This document shows positions 1 to 12,492 of a stretch of 64,000 nucleotides of DNA, piece by piece; the stretch's first letter is position 1; every line of letters starts with the position of its first letter. A program made the translations under genes and the position numbers. The notes beneath the pieces were generated by a model, which saw only the letters and a program-made list of their open reading frames with translations, did not search any database and was not told the DNA's origin. Origin of the DNA: Acanthaster planci (Eukaryota; Echinodermata; Asteroidea; Valvatida; Acanthasteridae); NCBI RefSeq assembly GCF_001949145.1, contig NW_019091358.1, positions 3,242,904 to 3,306,903 on the forward strand, read 5' to 3'.

Positions 1-79
1 AGAACAGCCGATGAAAGCCATTTGTCTTGAAATGAAAAACTTAACTTGGAAATGACCTGGGAATTTGGGTTTTTCTCAC

Positions 80-172
80 CTTGTTCAATCCGAGGGTCTC
101 CGTCACATACATGGGAATGTACACCTGGGAGATGTTGACCATCAGCCGACTGGACATGTATATCAGCGCAAC
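80..172 (-). CDS. MFSD12: MFSD12-like exon 6
   Basis: Phase 0 to phase 0, 31 codons. It encodes a helix containing [19 protein letters not shown], matching the family stretch YMTTRLIVNLSQTY. The donor reads GTGAGA on the minus strand. This is the last exon inside the window. Confidence 0.92.
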
Positions 173-3100
173 CTAATGGGGTAACAATATAAGACAAGAA
201 ACAACAGAAGAAAGCCTGCCGTTAGCACAGCTACTTCAAGATGATGAGGGTTTATGGTATGCCTTGAGAAGGAAATTTCTGCAAACTGTTAAGCAAAGAG
301 AACTAGTGACGGACAGCCACCAAAGGACGCAGTTCAAGTAAAACTCATGTTACCCTAGTATTGTAGCACCTGGCTTGGACAGATTTGACTTGTTGCTTTA
401 CCGACTTTTGTTGAAATAAATACAAATCTGCACCATCGACATTTTGTGGGCAAAAGTCAACATAGCATTACCAACTTTTGTTGAAATAAATACAGCAAAA
501 TATGCACCACTGACATTTTGTAAAGAATTTCAGAAAAAAAAGCGCGCAGGTACCATATTCCCTGTACCAAATACCATTATGACACCGAAAAGGCCTTAAC
601 AAAAACAAGACTTGTGACTTGATTTGGGAAAACTGACTTGCAATTTAACTTGACCCAGGAAAACTTGAGTTGTGACTTTACTTGAATTGAGAAAAAAATG
701 ATTTGTGACTTGACTAGGAGAAAACTGAACTTGTGACTTGGGAAAATGACCCTGCGACCTGACTTGACTCAACGAACAAATGGACTTTTGACTAGATGTG
801 GATAAAATTGACTTGGTTACAACACAAATATTTGCCAACAGACCTGATAGAACTGGGATTCAAATAGCCAGTCCTTCCACAACATATTGCACTGCTCCTG
901 GTTCTGGCCAAACTTCATCTTGTTGACGATGCAGCAGGGCATTGTTGATGTGCGCGACTCCTTCGGCTCTTGGGTACCGCAGTGAAAAATCAGGGAGAAG
1001 ACAGCCCCTGTCCCGACCACAATTACGGCAAGGTACTGGAATGGGAGAAGAGCAAATTAGTATTGAGAATTGGTCGACATCTTTCCACAAAACATAGGGT
1101 TTCCTCAGGGCTTGTACAAGAGGCTAGACTTTATGCTCTATCAAAAAGCAATGTTTGTTCTTGGCACCCATGTGCAAGATTCCACATTGATTAAGAATTC
1201 CAGCTTAGTTGAAGATCATATGCTGTGGCATTATGTTCATTACCCTTCTTGAAACCCCCATTTGAAATAACATCAACAGGATGAATGAGGAACTTAATTT
1301 TCTAACCTCATAGCTTCACATGAGATGATTTGAATGGCAAGATAGGGTGAAGAGTTTTGCAACTACTTCCAGCGGCTTACTAACCCTGAACTGGGGAACA
1401 TCAGCTGACGACAGGACTGACGAATCCGTTGAGTTTAAAAGCACCCAGCAAATGCCATAAACAAAGATGTTGGCAAACACAGTAAATGAATATCTGAGGA
1501 CAAAATATATTCAAAGATCTAAATGATAAAGGCAAACTGAATATAATTCATCGTTTGGCAAAGTACATGTAACACCTAGTAAGCTCTAATGTTGCAGCCC
1601 TATAATGTATGCATGATGTCTCACATTGTTGTTATGTACTTGCTATTGGTGAGCCACATCCTTGTTGGCAATTGCATTTTGATCATTTCATGCTTTGAAA
1701 TGTTTCAGAAACGAGTATTCACAGGAATAGTTCCACACAAGCTTAAACAAATGGTTGAATGAACATTCAACATCATTGCAGTGACATTCTTGGGCATGTT
1801 CCAGAAACACCTATCACCAACTTTTACTTTGCACTCTGACTTGCGCTAACTGCAGATGGCTGGATAGAAAAGAGACAAAACAGGCTCTTCTCATCTTTGA
1901 AGCTTAGTGTTCATTTAGACAGTTGACTCTCATTATTATGAGATCTGCGGTACCAAGTGGAGACGTTCATTTTATCTGAAATTTGTTGCAAGCGTAACGC
2001 AGAGCAAAGGCTTTGGTGTACATGTATTGCATGAATAGGTCAAATTGTGTACAATGCCATGTGCAATGTACATATGCACTGTACATGCATACCTGTGAAC
2101 GTGGTTGATGTTAATGATGTCCAAAAGATCTTTTGGTTATGATTAATCAAATAAACCGTGATGTGTACAGAGTAATAAACTTCATTGTCATGTTTAATGT
2201 ACATGTGAGATAAAAGGCAAATACATGTAAAAGCATCGATCCAGGGATTTTTTCTAAAACTTTCGATGGCCATGGATGAGGACGAAGTTAACTTAACGGC
2301 ATGTACATGTAGACTCATCAACTGGAGCCCCCATCCGTGTAAGTAGTCTTCCCAACATAGATTGCGTCATGCAGAGACATATTTATTTAATTTTCCATCT
2401 GTCTTTTGATGTTCGGCACTAGCTGCATGACCACGATTGATCGATAGTCTGAGTTCACTTGCCCACCACGGTGCGGTCGCCCACGCGCGAGACGGTCGCT
2501 GAAGAAATAGGATGTTACGAGGAGATATTGTGATTGGATAGCTACATGTACGTCTCACAAAATGTATGTCATGTAAACACACAATCTCATTGGTGGGCGA
2601 GCTTGTTCTTTAGGAGCAACATGAATAATTCAGTGTTGGGCGATTAGTTGGGATCTTGAGAAGGGAGAATTTTTATCAGAATTGGGAAGGCATGTTTTGT
2701 TTTGGTGTTGGTATAATCAGTGTAAAAAAATAATTGATTTTTCAATCGTGCACTACCCCAGTCACGACAACAGGAAACTTGTGAACGACGTCAGTACATG
2801 TATATCGCGTTATAAGCGTGAGTAATGCATCTAGAGGGGTGGGCGATAAACCTCAGCTCTGGCTTTTGTGGAAACACACTCGCTTCAAGTACGAGCAGTA
2901 CAACCTCAAATTAAATTCATGAACACAGAAAATACAAACATCGACATGAGATCAATTTCTGTGAATGAACTTGCAGAAATTCGAAACGGCAATTTCTTTT
3001 TTTTATTTTAGAGCAATGTAATGCAACATACAATACTTTTTTGGCTAGAAGAGGTACATACCGGTAGACTGGTTACTGCATTTCTATCATGCCTTCTTTG

Positions 3101-6100
3101 GCAATGATTCGGCGTGGCAGGAACCAATGCGGCATTGCTTCAATTGCATTGCGCATAACACTTGTTATAAATGGGTCATCCAAAATGGTTTTTCAGGCAA
3201 CAGAGTCACAAAAACCTTTCGTTGTAACCAGGATTTTGTACAATGTGATTTTGCTGTAACAGATTTGCTCCCCATAGAAATGTGCCCATTTTCACCGGAA
3301 CCACAGATGTGTTGTTGTAACCGGAATTTCTTTACAATCGATTTCGTAATAACGAGAGTCAACTGTATATTGCAGGTTCATTTTATATTTCACAGACAGT
3401 ATTTATGTCCTCTCCGTGGCCACCATTTTGTTGATTACAAAGCCGGGCTCAGCATATTTTTCCTGTCACAGCATGGAGAATCATCCCTGGCAAAATCTTG
3501 TAACTACTAATACATAATGAAACATTGGACAGTTGAAATGTCTATTTTTTTTGTGTGCACTGAAGCGTTATCCATCATTTTGGTTTCAACAGTCGAGACA
3601 CTCCTGTCACAACTCTCTCTGTAAACAGCCCTGATATTGTGTTTGTTTGTTTATAGTTTTGGTTAAGGGGTTTGCTTACATGTAAGTTTAAGTGTTCTCT
3701 TTTGTTGTGGTTTAGATTTTCTTTTATGCTTTTGTTGTTTGATGGGGGAACTTACCTAATCGCATTGAGGGCCACCCTCTCGGTGGCCACATTGGTCAGT
3801 TCAGGGATAAGGGACAGGTGAGAGATCTGCGTGGAAGCCCAGCCAAACTGGAAGATGACGATGAACGGAGTGAAATAGATCACCTTGGCCCACTCACTGG
3901 TGTCGGTGGGGCCCAGGGTCGGGCTGAAGATGAAGATAAACGTGCTCATGACGCAGATGGTGCCTGTTAGTTCAGATGTAGATCCCCACGGACACATAAA
4001 TAAAAAGAAACACACACTTAGAGAATTAGTAATCTTTGAGTCTTGACAAGTGCATCAAATGTGGGCGATTGACAACAGTCCACCTCCAAGAGCTTGCAAC
4101 ATGTTGGCCAGTCAACCCTACGCAAAATATGTTGACCCTTTTCGAACGCGCACTGGGTCGACAGATTTCGCGCATTATGATTGGCCAACGCGTTGCAGAC
4201 ACTTGGAGATGCACTTTTGTGAAATGTCCTTACTCAGTAGCTACTACAATGAAAATATACTTTTAATAAACGTGGTCAGGAAGAATTTGTTACCATCCGC
4301 AATGTGATATCATAAAAAAATTCTATTTGTGAGAAAATTGCATGGGATTTGAAATCAATCCATTCCTGTCTCAGTTTATACTAGCCTACCTGTAGCCTTT
4401 TTTCACTTTTTTCCCCCTTCAGATCACAAAAATGAAAAGCATAAACTAACAAGCATTTTGTTCGCCCCATTAAACTAAGGGGGTCATCCATTTTTGTCAT
4501 CCTTTTCACAAGTGTACAAAACACACTCTTTACTCTGGCCCCTTTCAAACAAGAAAAGGAAGATGGCCAAAGAGCCATTTCGGTATTTCAAAATATCAAG
4601 GTCGTTCGGGAACAAAGCAGGGCATGAACAAGCATATGGCTGCACTGATAGGACAGACAATCTCGTATGTGTGTAGCTGATCCTGAATAGCCTTGCATTG
4701 GGCATGCCCTGTTGGAATACTTAACAGGCTCGTTGGCCTTCTTCCATTTTTATGAAAGTGAACGTATGTGTACACGTAAGCTTCAAACTCCTTCCCAAAG
4801 GACCATACGGTGGATGTATATTTGCGTGTGCACACACACCCATGGACAGTACACCCATGTACATACCATTCTGGAATTTTTTGGGGACAATGCTTTGCTC
4901 TTGTGTACTGAAACACTTCGGGTGTGAGACACTGCTTTCAAACTCTTCCCAAACCATTTACTTTCCTGGGTTAAATTTTTATCCGAATGTCCCTTATACA
5001 TGAACTTAAATTTGCTAGAGATACAGGTAATTACAAATTAAAAATTCCTCCCATTTGAAATTCTTGTGGAGACCTTGTACACCTTTAGAATTTCCCTGTG
5101 GAGACCTTAACAACCAATCATCCTAGGTCTCCACAAGGCACCATATTTCAGGCATAGATGTTTACATCAACTCTGATGCATTCGGTTATGTACAATTCCC
5201 TGCTATGGTAATTCCACTGCAAGTGTAAAGGACCACAGGTATGTACATGTAGGCCACGGCTTCCTCTACTGGTATGTGCCAAAAACTTACCCAACAGGTG
5301 CCAGGTTTTTCGCTTGCCGTAGCGGCAGCCAAGGGATCTGTCAGACTCGTAGCCGATGAGAGGCGTGCACAGGGCATCGCTCACCTGCCCAATCAGCAAC
5401 ATGTAACCAGCATTCACATTACTTTGAAAAAGGGAAAAGAAAAGAAAATTAACTGGAATTTGCATGTACTGTATGAGACCTGTTCTATTAGGGTAATTAA
5501 ATGCTTTCTTGAATCCTGCTCTGCTCAGCTAGATATCTGTATACAATAGAGGCATTTCACATTAGCACTGTCTGCGCATATCTGCATCAAAACCAAGGCT
5601 CTCTGTGTTTAACTTGGTCGCGCCCGCCTGCGGAGTCCACACAGGACATGGAGTATCCGTTCGTAAGTGTGACGCCACTTCAGTTTAAACCACGCCCACT
5701 GCATAAGATACACGACCATCGCATGGTACGTTAGTTCGCGGTCAATTGTCGTTAGTTTTTCTTTTAATTTTACGTGTCAAGTCATCCTGAAAGACTCTTC
5801 CTCAAAAATGTGCGGCCTGAAAAGTCTGAATTTAACATACCTTTATGTATTTTGTGTCTTGACTCCTTAATTTCAGTCGTCTGATCATACTAAGAATTGA
5901 AGCTGACACATACAGCCTCGTTTTCAAACACGGAAGTGCGCAGATCGACGCTAAAAGTGTCGTATTGGGATCCATCTATATTCATGTACATTGTATGTAC
6001 ATGTATCACTACAATACTCACACTGTACATACAGGCACCAGATGCGTACATTATGTTCTCAAAGAAAAGGGCAACCTTCAGTGAAGTGAACTTGAAGATA

Positions 6101-9100
6101 TTCTACCAACAAAATTATACCAGCGACCTATTTCATATAATTCACATCACTACCTAATTACAATAGTTAACACAGAAGTTTGCGGTACACGTGCATTTGC
6201 ACAACTAAGAAAAACATACTTATAAGCACTGCATGTATTTCATTACATACATGTAAATCAGATGTGCTAAAGAAAGTTGTTGTTACATTGTACTGGGTAT
6301 GTACTGTAACTTTTCCTTCAAGTTCTAGTGTGACAGGTGCTTTGGCTGTTACTGCTTTACCGCTTATGATGTCTGTGAAATAGATGGCCGGTGTGTTAAA
6401 ATGAAATAGAGGGAATTGATATGCCTGATTTCCACCTGTCATTTTACTGTTTCCAATCGGCCGATGCTTTGCCAGAAAACAATTTCTCCCCGTAAAAGTA
6501 TACCACAGACAACAGATTGTTCCGGTTTCACTTTCTTTCAACCCGCTGTACATGTAGCCCTAAAGAGAACATGAATTCTTGAAAAACAATTCTTCTGCAG
6601 GATGGAACATGAAGTCACAACCCAAGTTTGAAAGAACTTCTTCATGGACGTGTAGCTCTATGCAAAGTACACAGTATAATATTCACTCCACTCAGAAATC
6701 TTCCTCAATCCTGACAAATCCTCTAAAAACCATATGGGTGTAAGCCCTGTCTGCACTGGACTATTTTGGGTCAACTTGGGACGTCCAGTGCGGACACAAA
6801 TATGGATGCCAAAAGCCTTCCCGAATTTATTACTACGGGTTTTTTAGGACAATTCTGGAAAATGTGGACATAAATTAGTACAAGAATCATAAATTTGTTT
6901 TGTGTGAAATACCGGCAGTATGAACCTGTTTCCATTAACTGAATGATAATCCTACTTACATGAAGGTGCAACTCTTTCATAAAAGAAAATCTGCGTACAA
7001 CTTCCTGAGAGTGCACTGAATTTCACATGTTGACATTTCATTTTAGCACATCTGCAATCCTGAATTCCTTTTAATTAACCATCAATCTGTTTTGCTAACT
7101 ATGCAGCCAATTTCCCCCTCCCCCACAGTGTCTTTTTTTAAGGAATGCCTGACCAGAAAGCATTGGAACTCATTCAGGCCTACATGTATGTGTTAACAAA
7201 AGTAAACAGTAACATACAGCATGAGGACTGTTTGATTGAAGGATTAAAAGTTTGAATATTCATGACAACTGAACAAAACAAAGTCTCCAGGGGGTGGTTG
7301 CACTCAACATTGGAGAGGTGACACCTGTGAAATGCACAGCCTGGTACATGTACAACCATTCTCAGACAGCTGTCTTTTGACATCTTGGTACTGGTGGACA
7401 GGTCATTGTCCAATATGCATGTTTCTGAAGCACAATGAAAGTTAAGACCAGGCTGTGTGTACACAAGACTTTAAGCAAACCACTTCACAGTCCCAGCAGA
7501 ATTATTCCAACTTCCTGAACCATTTGTTTACTCTCCTTACATGTACATAAATGTAAACAAAGGGCCAGTACAAGTATGTACAGGTATATATAGAGACTTT
7601 GCATGGAAGCCATCTTTCAGGGCTCTTCTTTGTTCCACAGGGACACTTCCTTTGTGCATATCCTGTGGAACAAAAGCGCTGGACTGCACAATGGCAGCCG
7701 TGCAAACCATATATTATAGTTACACATGTACCAGGCTACACAGTCACAGCAATTCAACTGTTAAAATATTAATCATTCTTACAAGGTTTCCCTAAGATCA
7801 CTGGAGGTCTGCGATTGATTGACTGGCTCTGTTCCAGATACTTTGGAATCAATCGCTATGCAACAAGGTCACATGGGCAAGATCTGGAGTGACCTATTGA
7901 ATATCAACAGGCTGTACATGTACATGTAGGTAGGAATCTGGCAAAAACCCAAACCACAATAACAATGACATTTCAGAATAATCTGTAACACGTGGCTTTT
8001 GTTTTTTAATTTAAAAACCACAATATTTCAAAATGGTATTTCTAGGGGCAAAACCAATATATACATACATGTACCAGTACATGTAATGCAGAAGCATAAG
8101 TATGGTGACTCAGAAACTGCAAGTGTTCATAAATTTTATAGAAAAAATACAGTCTTTCCATTCTCATAAACGTAACTGCTCACACACCTGTACAGTACAC
8201 CCTCTCTACTTGAATAGTCAGTAAACATAAACGATGGCCATTAGAGTTCGCCACAGTGAAAATAAGGCTCAAAAAGAAGCGTATCCAAATTTGGGGAAAA
8301 GGCATTATGATAAGAAAACACTTAAAACTACAACATGCCCCTCTCCCCCCCCCAAAAAAAGAACAAAACACAAACTTGTGGCATGACTCGTTATCATACA
8401 GCAAATGTTTTCCTGGGGTGTTAACACTGCTTCCCTGGTACTAGTACCTGACCCCTTCCACTTTGCATTTTTCCCAAGGATCATTTAGCTTCCGATTCGT
8501 AAACAGTATCTGAACTACCAGTACTGTCCAAAATGCGACATCTGTTGAATCCAGTGGTCACCATGGTCAAAGCCAAAGACATTTAAGTTTGCTTAAAGTG
8601 CAGCTGCAATTAACTTTTCTTCGAGACAATTTTTCTGCATCTCTGTACTCTTCTTTGACGTATGAAAACTCTTTTAACACTCCTCTTTGGTTAAATGCAT
8701 CGAAAGTGCACGTTTTTAAACAATCAAAATTATTCATGTTTTCCCGGACAAGGGAGGGCACTGTTGTGGTGAAGTCATCTGGGGAAGACATGGCTCAGTG
8801 CATAGGTGCGGCACTACATTACATGTATTTCTGTTCCACTTGTGAACCCAAGAATTTACTAAATGAATTTATTATATTTCTGAGAGAGGGATTGATGGTT
8901 TCTCATTGCTATGCACATAAATAATGAATCAGTAGAGAAGATAAAACTAAGCCCAGGAAAATCTGCAAAAACACAGGACTTTCTTGTGTACAAACCAAGG
9001 TAATATTGAGGTTCTTATTGGGACGAAATTCATCACAGTTTTGCTCATGAATATGGAAATACTCACTGGCATAAAACCAAAAAGGCATTAAAATACCCTT

Positions 9101-12100
9101 TGAAATAGTGAAACCAATGTTGAAAATAAGGTTTACTGAGGCACAAAGGTGCATTTCACAGGTTTGTAATCCAAAAAGTTGATTGCAGCTACCCTTTAAG
9201 TACTTAAAGACTAAAAGACACTGCAATTGAGCAGAATTCCTCACTGTTTATACTATACCTTGCTTTTTCAAGCATGACTTACCCATGTGCCCTTCTTTGA
9301 TAGTTTCATGAATTCAGAGAGAAAAAGCTTTACTACTGTCAGCGTTTCATTTCACATAATATTTAATACAGACATGAGCGTTATAACATGATATATGTGC
9401 ATGTAATTAAGTTGATGTAACCTCCTCTAGTATCCCATTTCCTCCATCCTTTGATAACATCCTAAGGGTATCGGGTGTCAACACAAGTACATGTAAATCT
9501 TTGGTCCATGTACATGTACAGGTAGGTGTACTTGTACATGTAGCTCACCTTGCTTTCATAACACCTGCCTTACAGTATACATGTACATGTGTAAAGCCCA
9601 ATGCAGTTACTATACAGTAGCTACACAAGTGTTCCTATTTTTCCTTTTTTCCCGCACAGAATTATATTGTGAATTAGTGCCATTTCGTTACCTTCTTTTA
9701 CATGTAAATGTGGTATTTTCAATGGAAGAATTTAAACCACATGATATCATGAACATTGCATATTTATGGTGCACATATGGCAGAACAATCTCAAGGGGCA
9801 ATACACAAGGTCATCTCATGGGTTCTGTCATCATCAATAGAAAAATCCAGTGTGGCATAAATCAACATTATCAGAGACCTGGGAAAGTTTGGAAACAGTT
9901 TTTATGACTGACAAAGGACATGTACACATCTGTGGGTAAACTGAAATTGTGTAAAGGGCGGATGTACATTAATGTGACAGTGTCACCATTCTTGTCTTTG
10001 GTGAATCTAAAGTACATGTACATACATCTTTTTCTATTCTAGACTTTTTCAAGTAAGGAAGTGACACTAGTGGAATGTTTCTTCAACTTAAAAAAATGAA
10101 AAACATTTTAAAAAGTGAAGGCTCTACAAACATGTATACAGGTACATGTTTGAGATGTCCGCACCCAAACAAACACTTTGTGTTTTTTTGGGGGGGGGGC
10201 AGATCCTCAAATTCTGCGATTCTGCAATTTTAGATCGTGTTTCATTAGCACATGTATGTGATCCAAGCCAGTATTTAGGTATGGTTACATTTCTTAAGTA
10301 GGGGATTAAGTGCCCCCAGGGTAAACGGAAGTCAGGTGCATGCATTCTTTTTCCTGCGACGTGACTTTTCGGGGGTTGAACTTCGATTCTGTGTGGGTTC
10401 AGTGTCCAAAGAAAAACAATGTTTTTTAGATTGCCTACATAGCTGAAAGAGCAAAGTTTCAAAAACTGTTTACAATCGGATTGACTCATTCAAGTTATTC
10501 TCTTGATCTGTTCACTTCTTGTTTTCCCTTTACTACCAATAAACACTTTAGACTTTTCCACTTAATGCTGATTATAGTAGCAAATTGTGTTACAAGGATG
10601 TGCAGGTGTACATGTAGCATACACAGTGTGGACCTCCGTACAAAAGAAGTCCAAATAATGTAGACTGTGGCGCACTGTGGACTTGCACGCATCCACACAA
10701 ATTTTTCCCCTCTCTGAAAAACAACTTCAAAGGCATTTTCGGGTCAAGGTTGTCAGTGGCAAAATACAGAGGAACAGTCCAGGAAATCATCATCAAAAAT
10801 CCAGCTCCAGAAGGAGTTATCCTCGCCGGAAAAAAGGAGCATTTTCCCAAGTCATAATCACAGGAGAAAAAAGGCATGTCCACACCGCATATGTGAAACA
10901 AGTACTGATATGTGTCAAGCTGTGCAGGTAAATAATTACTTTTCAAGAAGCTCTCTTAAGTCTCAAGTACCTTAACAGAGGCTCAGTTCTACCTTCCTTT
11001 ATCCTGCAACACCCTCCACACCTCTTTGGGGATTTCAAACATTTTGGAAGAGCTACAGTAAAACGATAACATACTGGTACATGTAAAAACTATGATGTGC
11101 AGTAATGCATGCAGGGCGAGCCCATGAATGATCCAACTGAAACTTTTACAATCTGCAGCTCACATTTTCGCTGTGGTTTTTTAGTCCACTTGTGTAACCG
11201 GAGCCCAGTTTCCTGAAACACAGCCATGCAGAAAATACTGGTGAATCCAGCACAGCAGATTTAGTCGGCTGTGAACCAGTCACACTCACAGTAAGTGCTC
11301 ACGACATGCCACTTTGGCCTGCCAATACGGGTGCTTCTGAGCCTTGCATAATTACAGTACATGTACACCTATGCTCTCGGAAGTTACACAACCCTGGTTG
11401 CTTTGGCCTAGCAATGCTGCAATGGTTTTAAATTGTGGGCTTTCACCAATAATTGTAACATAAAGCAACAAGTCATATCAGTGATCCCCTACACTGCAAG
11501 CCTCCCTTAGATTTACATGTACAAACCGTGCTTCTACAGACTGTTTTCTGGTAAATCTACGGCAGTTTAGGGCCGAGTCGATTCGAATAATTCACTATTC
11601 AAATATTTTACCTTCAATTTGATTGAATATCCGAATATTCGGTCGAACTGACCAGCAGATTGTTGATGAACAAATGACACATACAAAATCAGTTGCAATG
11701 ACATACAAAATTGTACATTATGATCAATAGGATAGCTTCCCACATCTAGGAGTATCTCCAGCCACAATTTAGCAAGATTTAAGAGATGAAAAAGGCTTCT
11801 TGCCCTATTGAAAATTTCTATTCCTTTTAAAATGTGTAAATCGTTGCAAGATTTCTGACACTTTTCATTTGAATCTGCTTGAAACAAGCCTCCATAGCGC
11901 AATGTTTCTCATTTACAACAAAAGAACATTTTTCCCTTCCTTTTCATAATTTTGCATTCAAATATTCAAAATTGAAAAAATAATATTCAAATATTCGACA
12001 ATCGATCAAATATTCAGATATTCGGCACAGCCCTAGTGCAGTTGAGTGGAAGAATTTCAAACTATTAGTTAAATGACAGCCTGTGGGAGAACTTAAAGGT

Positions 12101-12414
12101 TCATGTACATGTATGTCCATGCTCGTTTTACAAAGTACTTGGGGAAGCCAGGGACCCCGATGTCCAATGACAAAAGACAGCTTTAACCTGGGACAACGTC
12201 TCTCACACATGTACAGTACTTACCCGAATGCTAAAACTTTATGGTAGAAGATAAGCAAGTAACTAAACCACATGGAGGCACACAGATCGTTGAGGACATG
12301 GCCTACACCGTAGGCAAACCGGCGAGGCAGGCTGAGAAGGAACGGAGCATCTGGTGCTGTGATGGTCTTTCTCCTTCCTTGGTCCTTGACCGGAGATTTG
12401 TTGGCCTCCGCCAT
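80..12414 (-). CDS. MFSD12: MFSD12-like major facilitator transporter, 5' part (6 coding exons, continues beyond window)
   Basis: Multi-pass membrane transporter of the major facilitator superfamily; mammalian MFSD12 is needed for cysteine import into melanosomes and lysosomes, so the same type of organelle is inferred here. Coding exons in transcript order are 12224-12414, 5291-5421, 3756-3963, 1385-1493, 844-1035 and 80-172. All have GT-AG borders and their phases join without a break, giving about 308 residues of a family usually near 480. Signatures seen: [17 protein letters not shown] in the first helix, the loop [16 protein letters not shown] resembling MFS motif A, and [19 protein letters not shown], which is almost identical to my recollection of human MFSD12. 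Start chosen at 12414 because the N-terminus then has family length. A pyrimidine-rich acceptor just upstream suggests a spliced 5' UTR. The C-terminal helices lie off the left edge. Confidence 0.93.
173..843 (-). other. MFSD12-like intron 5, with CTTGTGACTTGA-rich stretch
   Basis: No exon is seen. At about 600-815 the plus strand is an irregular run built of CTTGTGACTTGA-like units, a low-complexity region related in wording to the CACAAG foldback elements elsewhere in the window. Confidence 0.6.
844..1035 (-). CDS. MFSD12: MFSD12-like exon 5
   Basis: 64 codons, phase 0 at both ends. It encodes [20 protein letters not shown], the transmembrane segment before the central cytoplasmic loop, then the charged loop, and ends WLFESQFYQ, matching the family WLREPAFYQ. 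Confidence 0.93.
1385..1493 (-). CDS. MFSD12: MFSD12-like exon 4
   Basis: The reading frame enters in phase 2 and leaves in phase 0. It encodes [19 protein letters not shown] and ends DVPQFR, matching the family pattern YAFTVVANITVYG ... DVPVFR. Too short to stand out as an open frame; found by splice sites and homology. Confidence 0.9.
1494..3755 (-). other. MFSD12-like intron 3
   Basis: No coding sequence recognised. It contains scattered ACATGTA motifs. At about 3165-3370 there is a repeat rich in GTTGTAACC that ends in ATAACGAGAGTCAACTGTA, wording that recurs near 40493-40516. Confidence 0.6.
3756..3963 (-). CDS. MFSD12: MFSD12-like exon 3
   Basis: Enters in phase 1, leaves in phase 2. 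It encodes the FIFSPTLG segment followed by [20 protein letters not shown] and SLIPEL, the most conserved part of the family. Confidence 0.96.
4063..4229. repeat. Foldback (near-palindromic) MITE, copy 1
   Basis: The whole 167-bp unit is an imperfect inverted repeat with arms of about 80 bp. The left arm begins GGGCGATTGACA and the right arm ends with its complement. A CCAAT/ATTGG core (GATTGGCCAAC) sits in the right arm and a decayed counterpart in the left. A second copy lies at 62362-62523. It sits in MFSD12-like intron 2. Confidence 0.8.
5291..5421 (-). CDS. MFSD12: MFSD12-like exon 2
   Basis: Enters in phase 2, leaves in phase 1. It encodes the helix with [20 protein letters not shown] and the basic loop [12 protein letters not shown], equivalent to the MFS loop between helices 2 and 3. 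The donor is GTAAGT. Confidence 0.95.
5422..12223 (-). other. MFSD12-like intron 1 (6.8 kb)
   Basis: Non-coding. It is crowded with ACATGTA/TGTACATG motifs and contains the hAT-like element at 11568-12035. No other gene was recognised on either strand. Confidence 0.7.
11568..12035. mobile_element. hAT-like non-autonomous element
   Basis: The ends are TAGGGC on the left and its complement GCCCTA on the right, followed inward by AT-rich inverted repeats built of ATTCGAATATT/ATATTCAAATATT. The 8 bases outside are CGGCAGTT (11560-11567) and GTGCAGTT (12036-12043), six of eight identical, as expected for an old 8-bp hAT target duplication. No transposase frame was recognised. Confidence 0.75.
12224..12414 (-). 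CDS. MFSD12: MFSD12-like exon 1 (start codon)
   Basis: 63 codons plus 2 bases. It encodes a basic N-terminal tail ([16 protein letters not shown]), then [20 protein letters not shown], the conserved first helix. The donor is GTAAGT. Confidence 0.93.
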
Positions 12415-12492
12415 TCTTGAAAAGCGCCAGCTGCCTAGACGAGGGTTTCAGCAGAGCGTCTGTTGTTTCTGTGGAAGCGTGAAGCGTGATTT
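12415..12492 (-). other. Probable 5' UTR part of MFSD12-like exon 1
   Basis: On the minus strand a strong acceptor (CTCTTTTTTTTTGATTGACAG) immediately precedes this segment, so the 5' UTR is probably spliced from an upstream non-coding exon that I could not place. Confidence 0.5.

Noticed and set aside
3127-3510. 127-residue plus-strand open frame
   Set aside because: Built from GTTGTAACC-type repeat words that recur elsewhere in non-coding DNA; not a gene.
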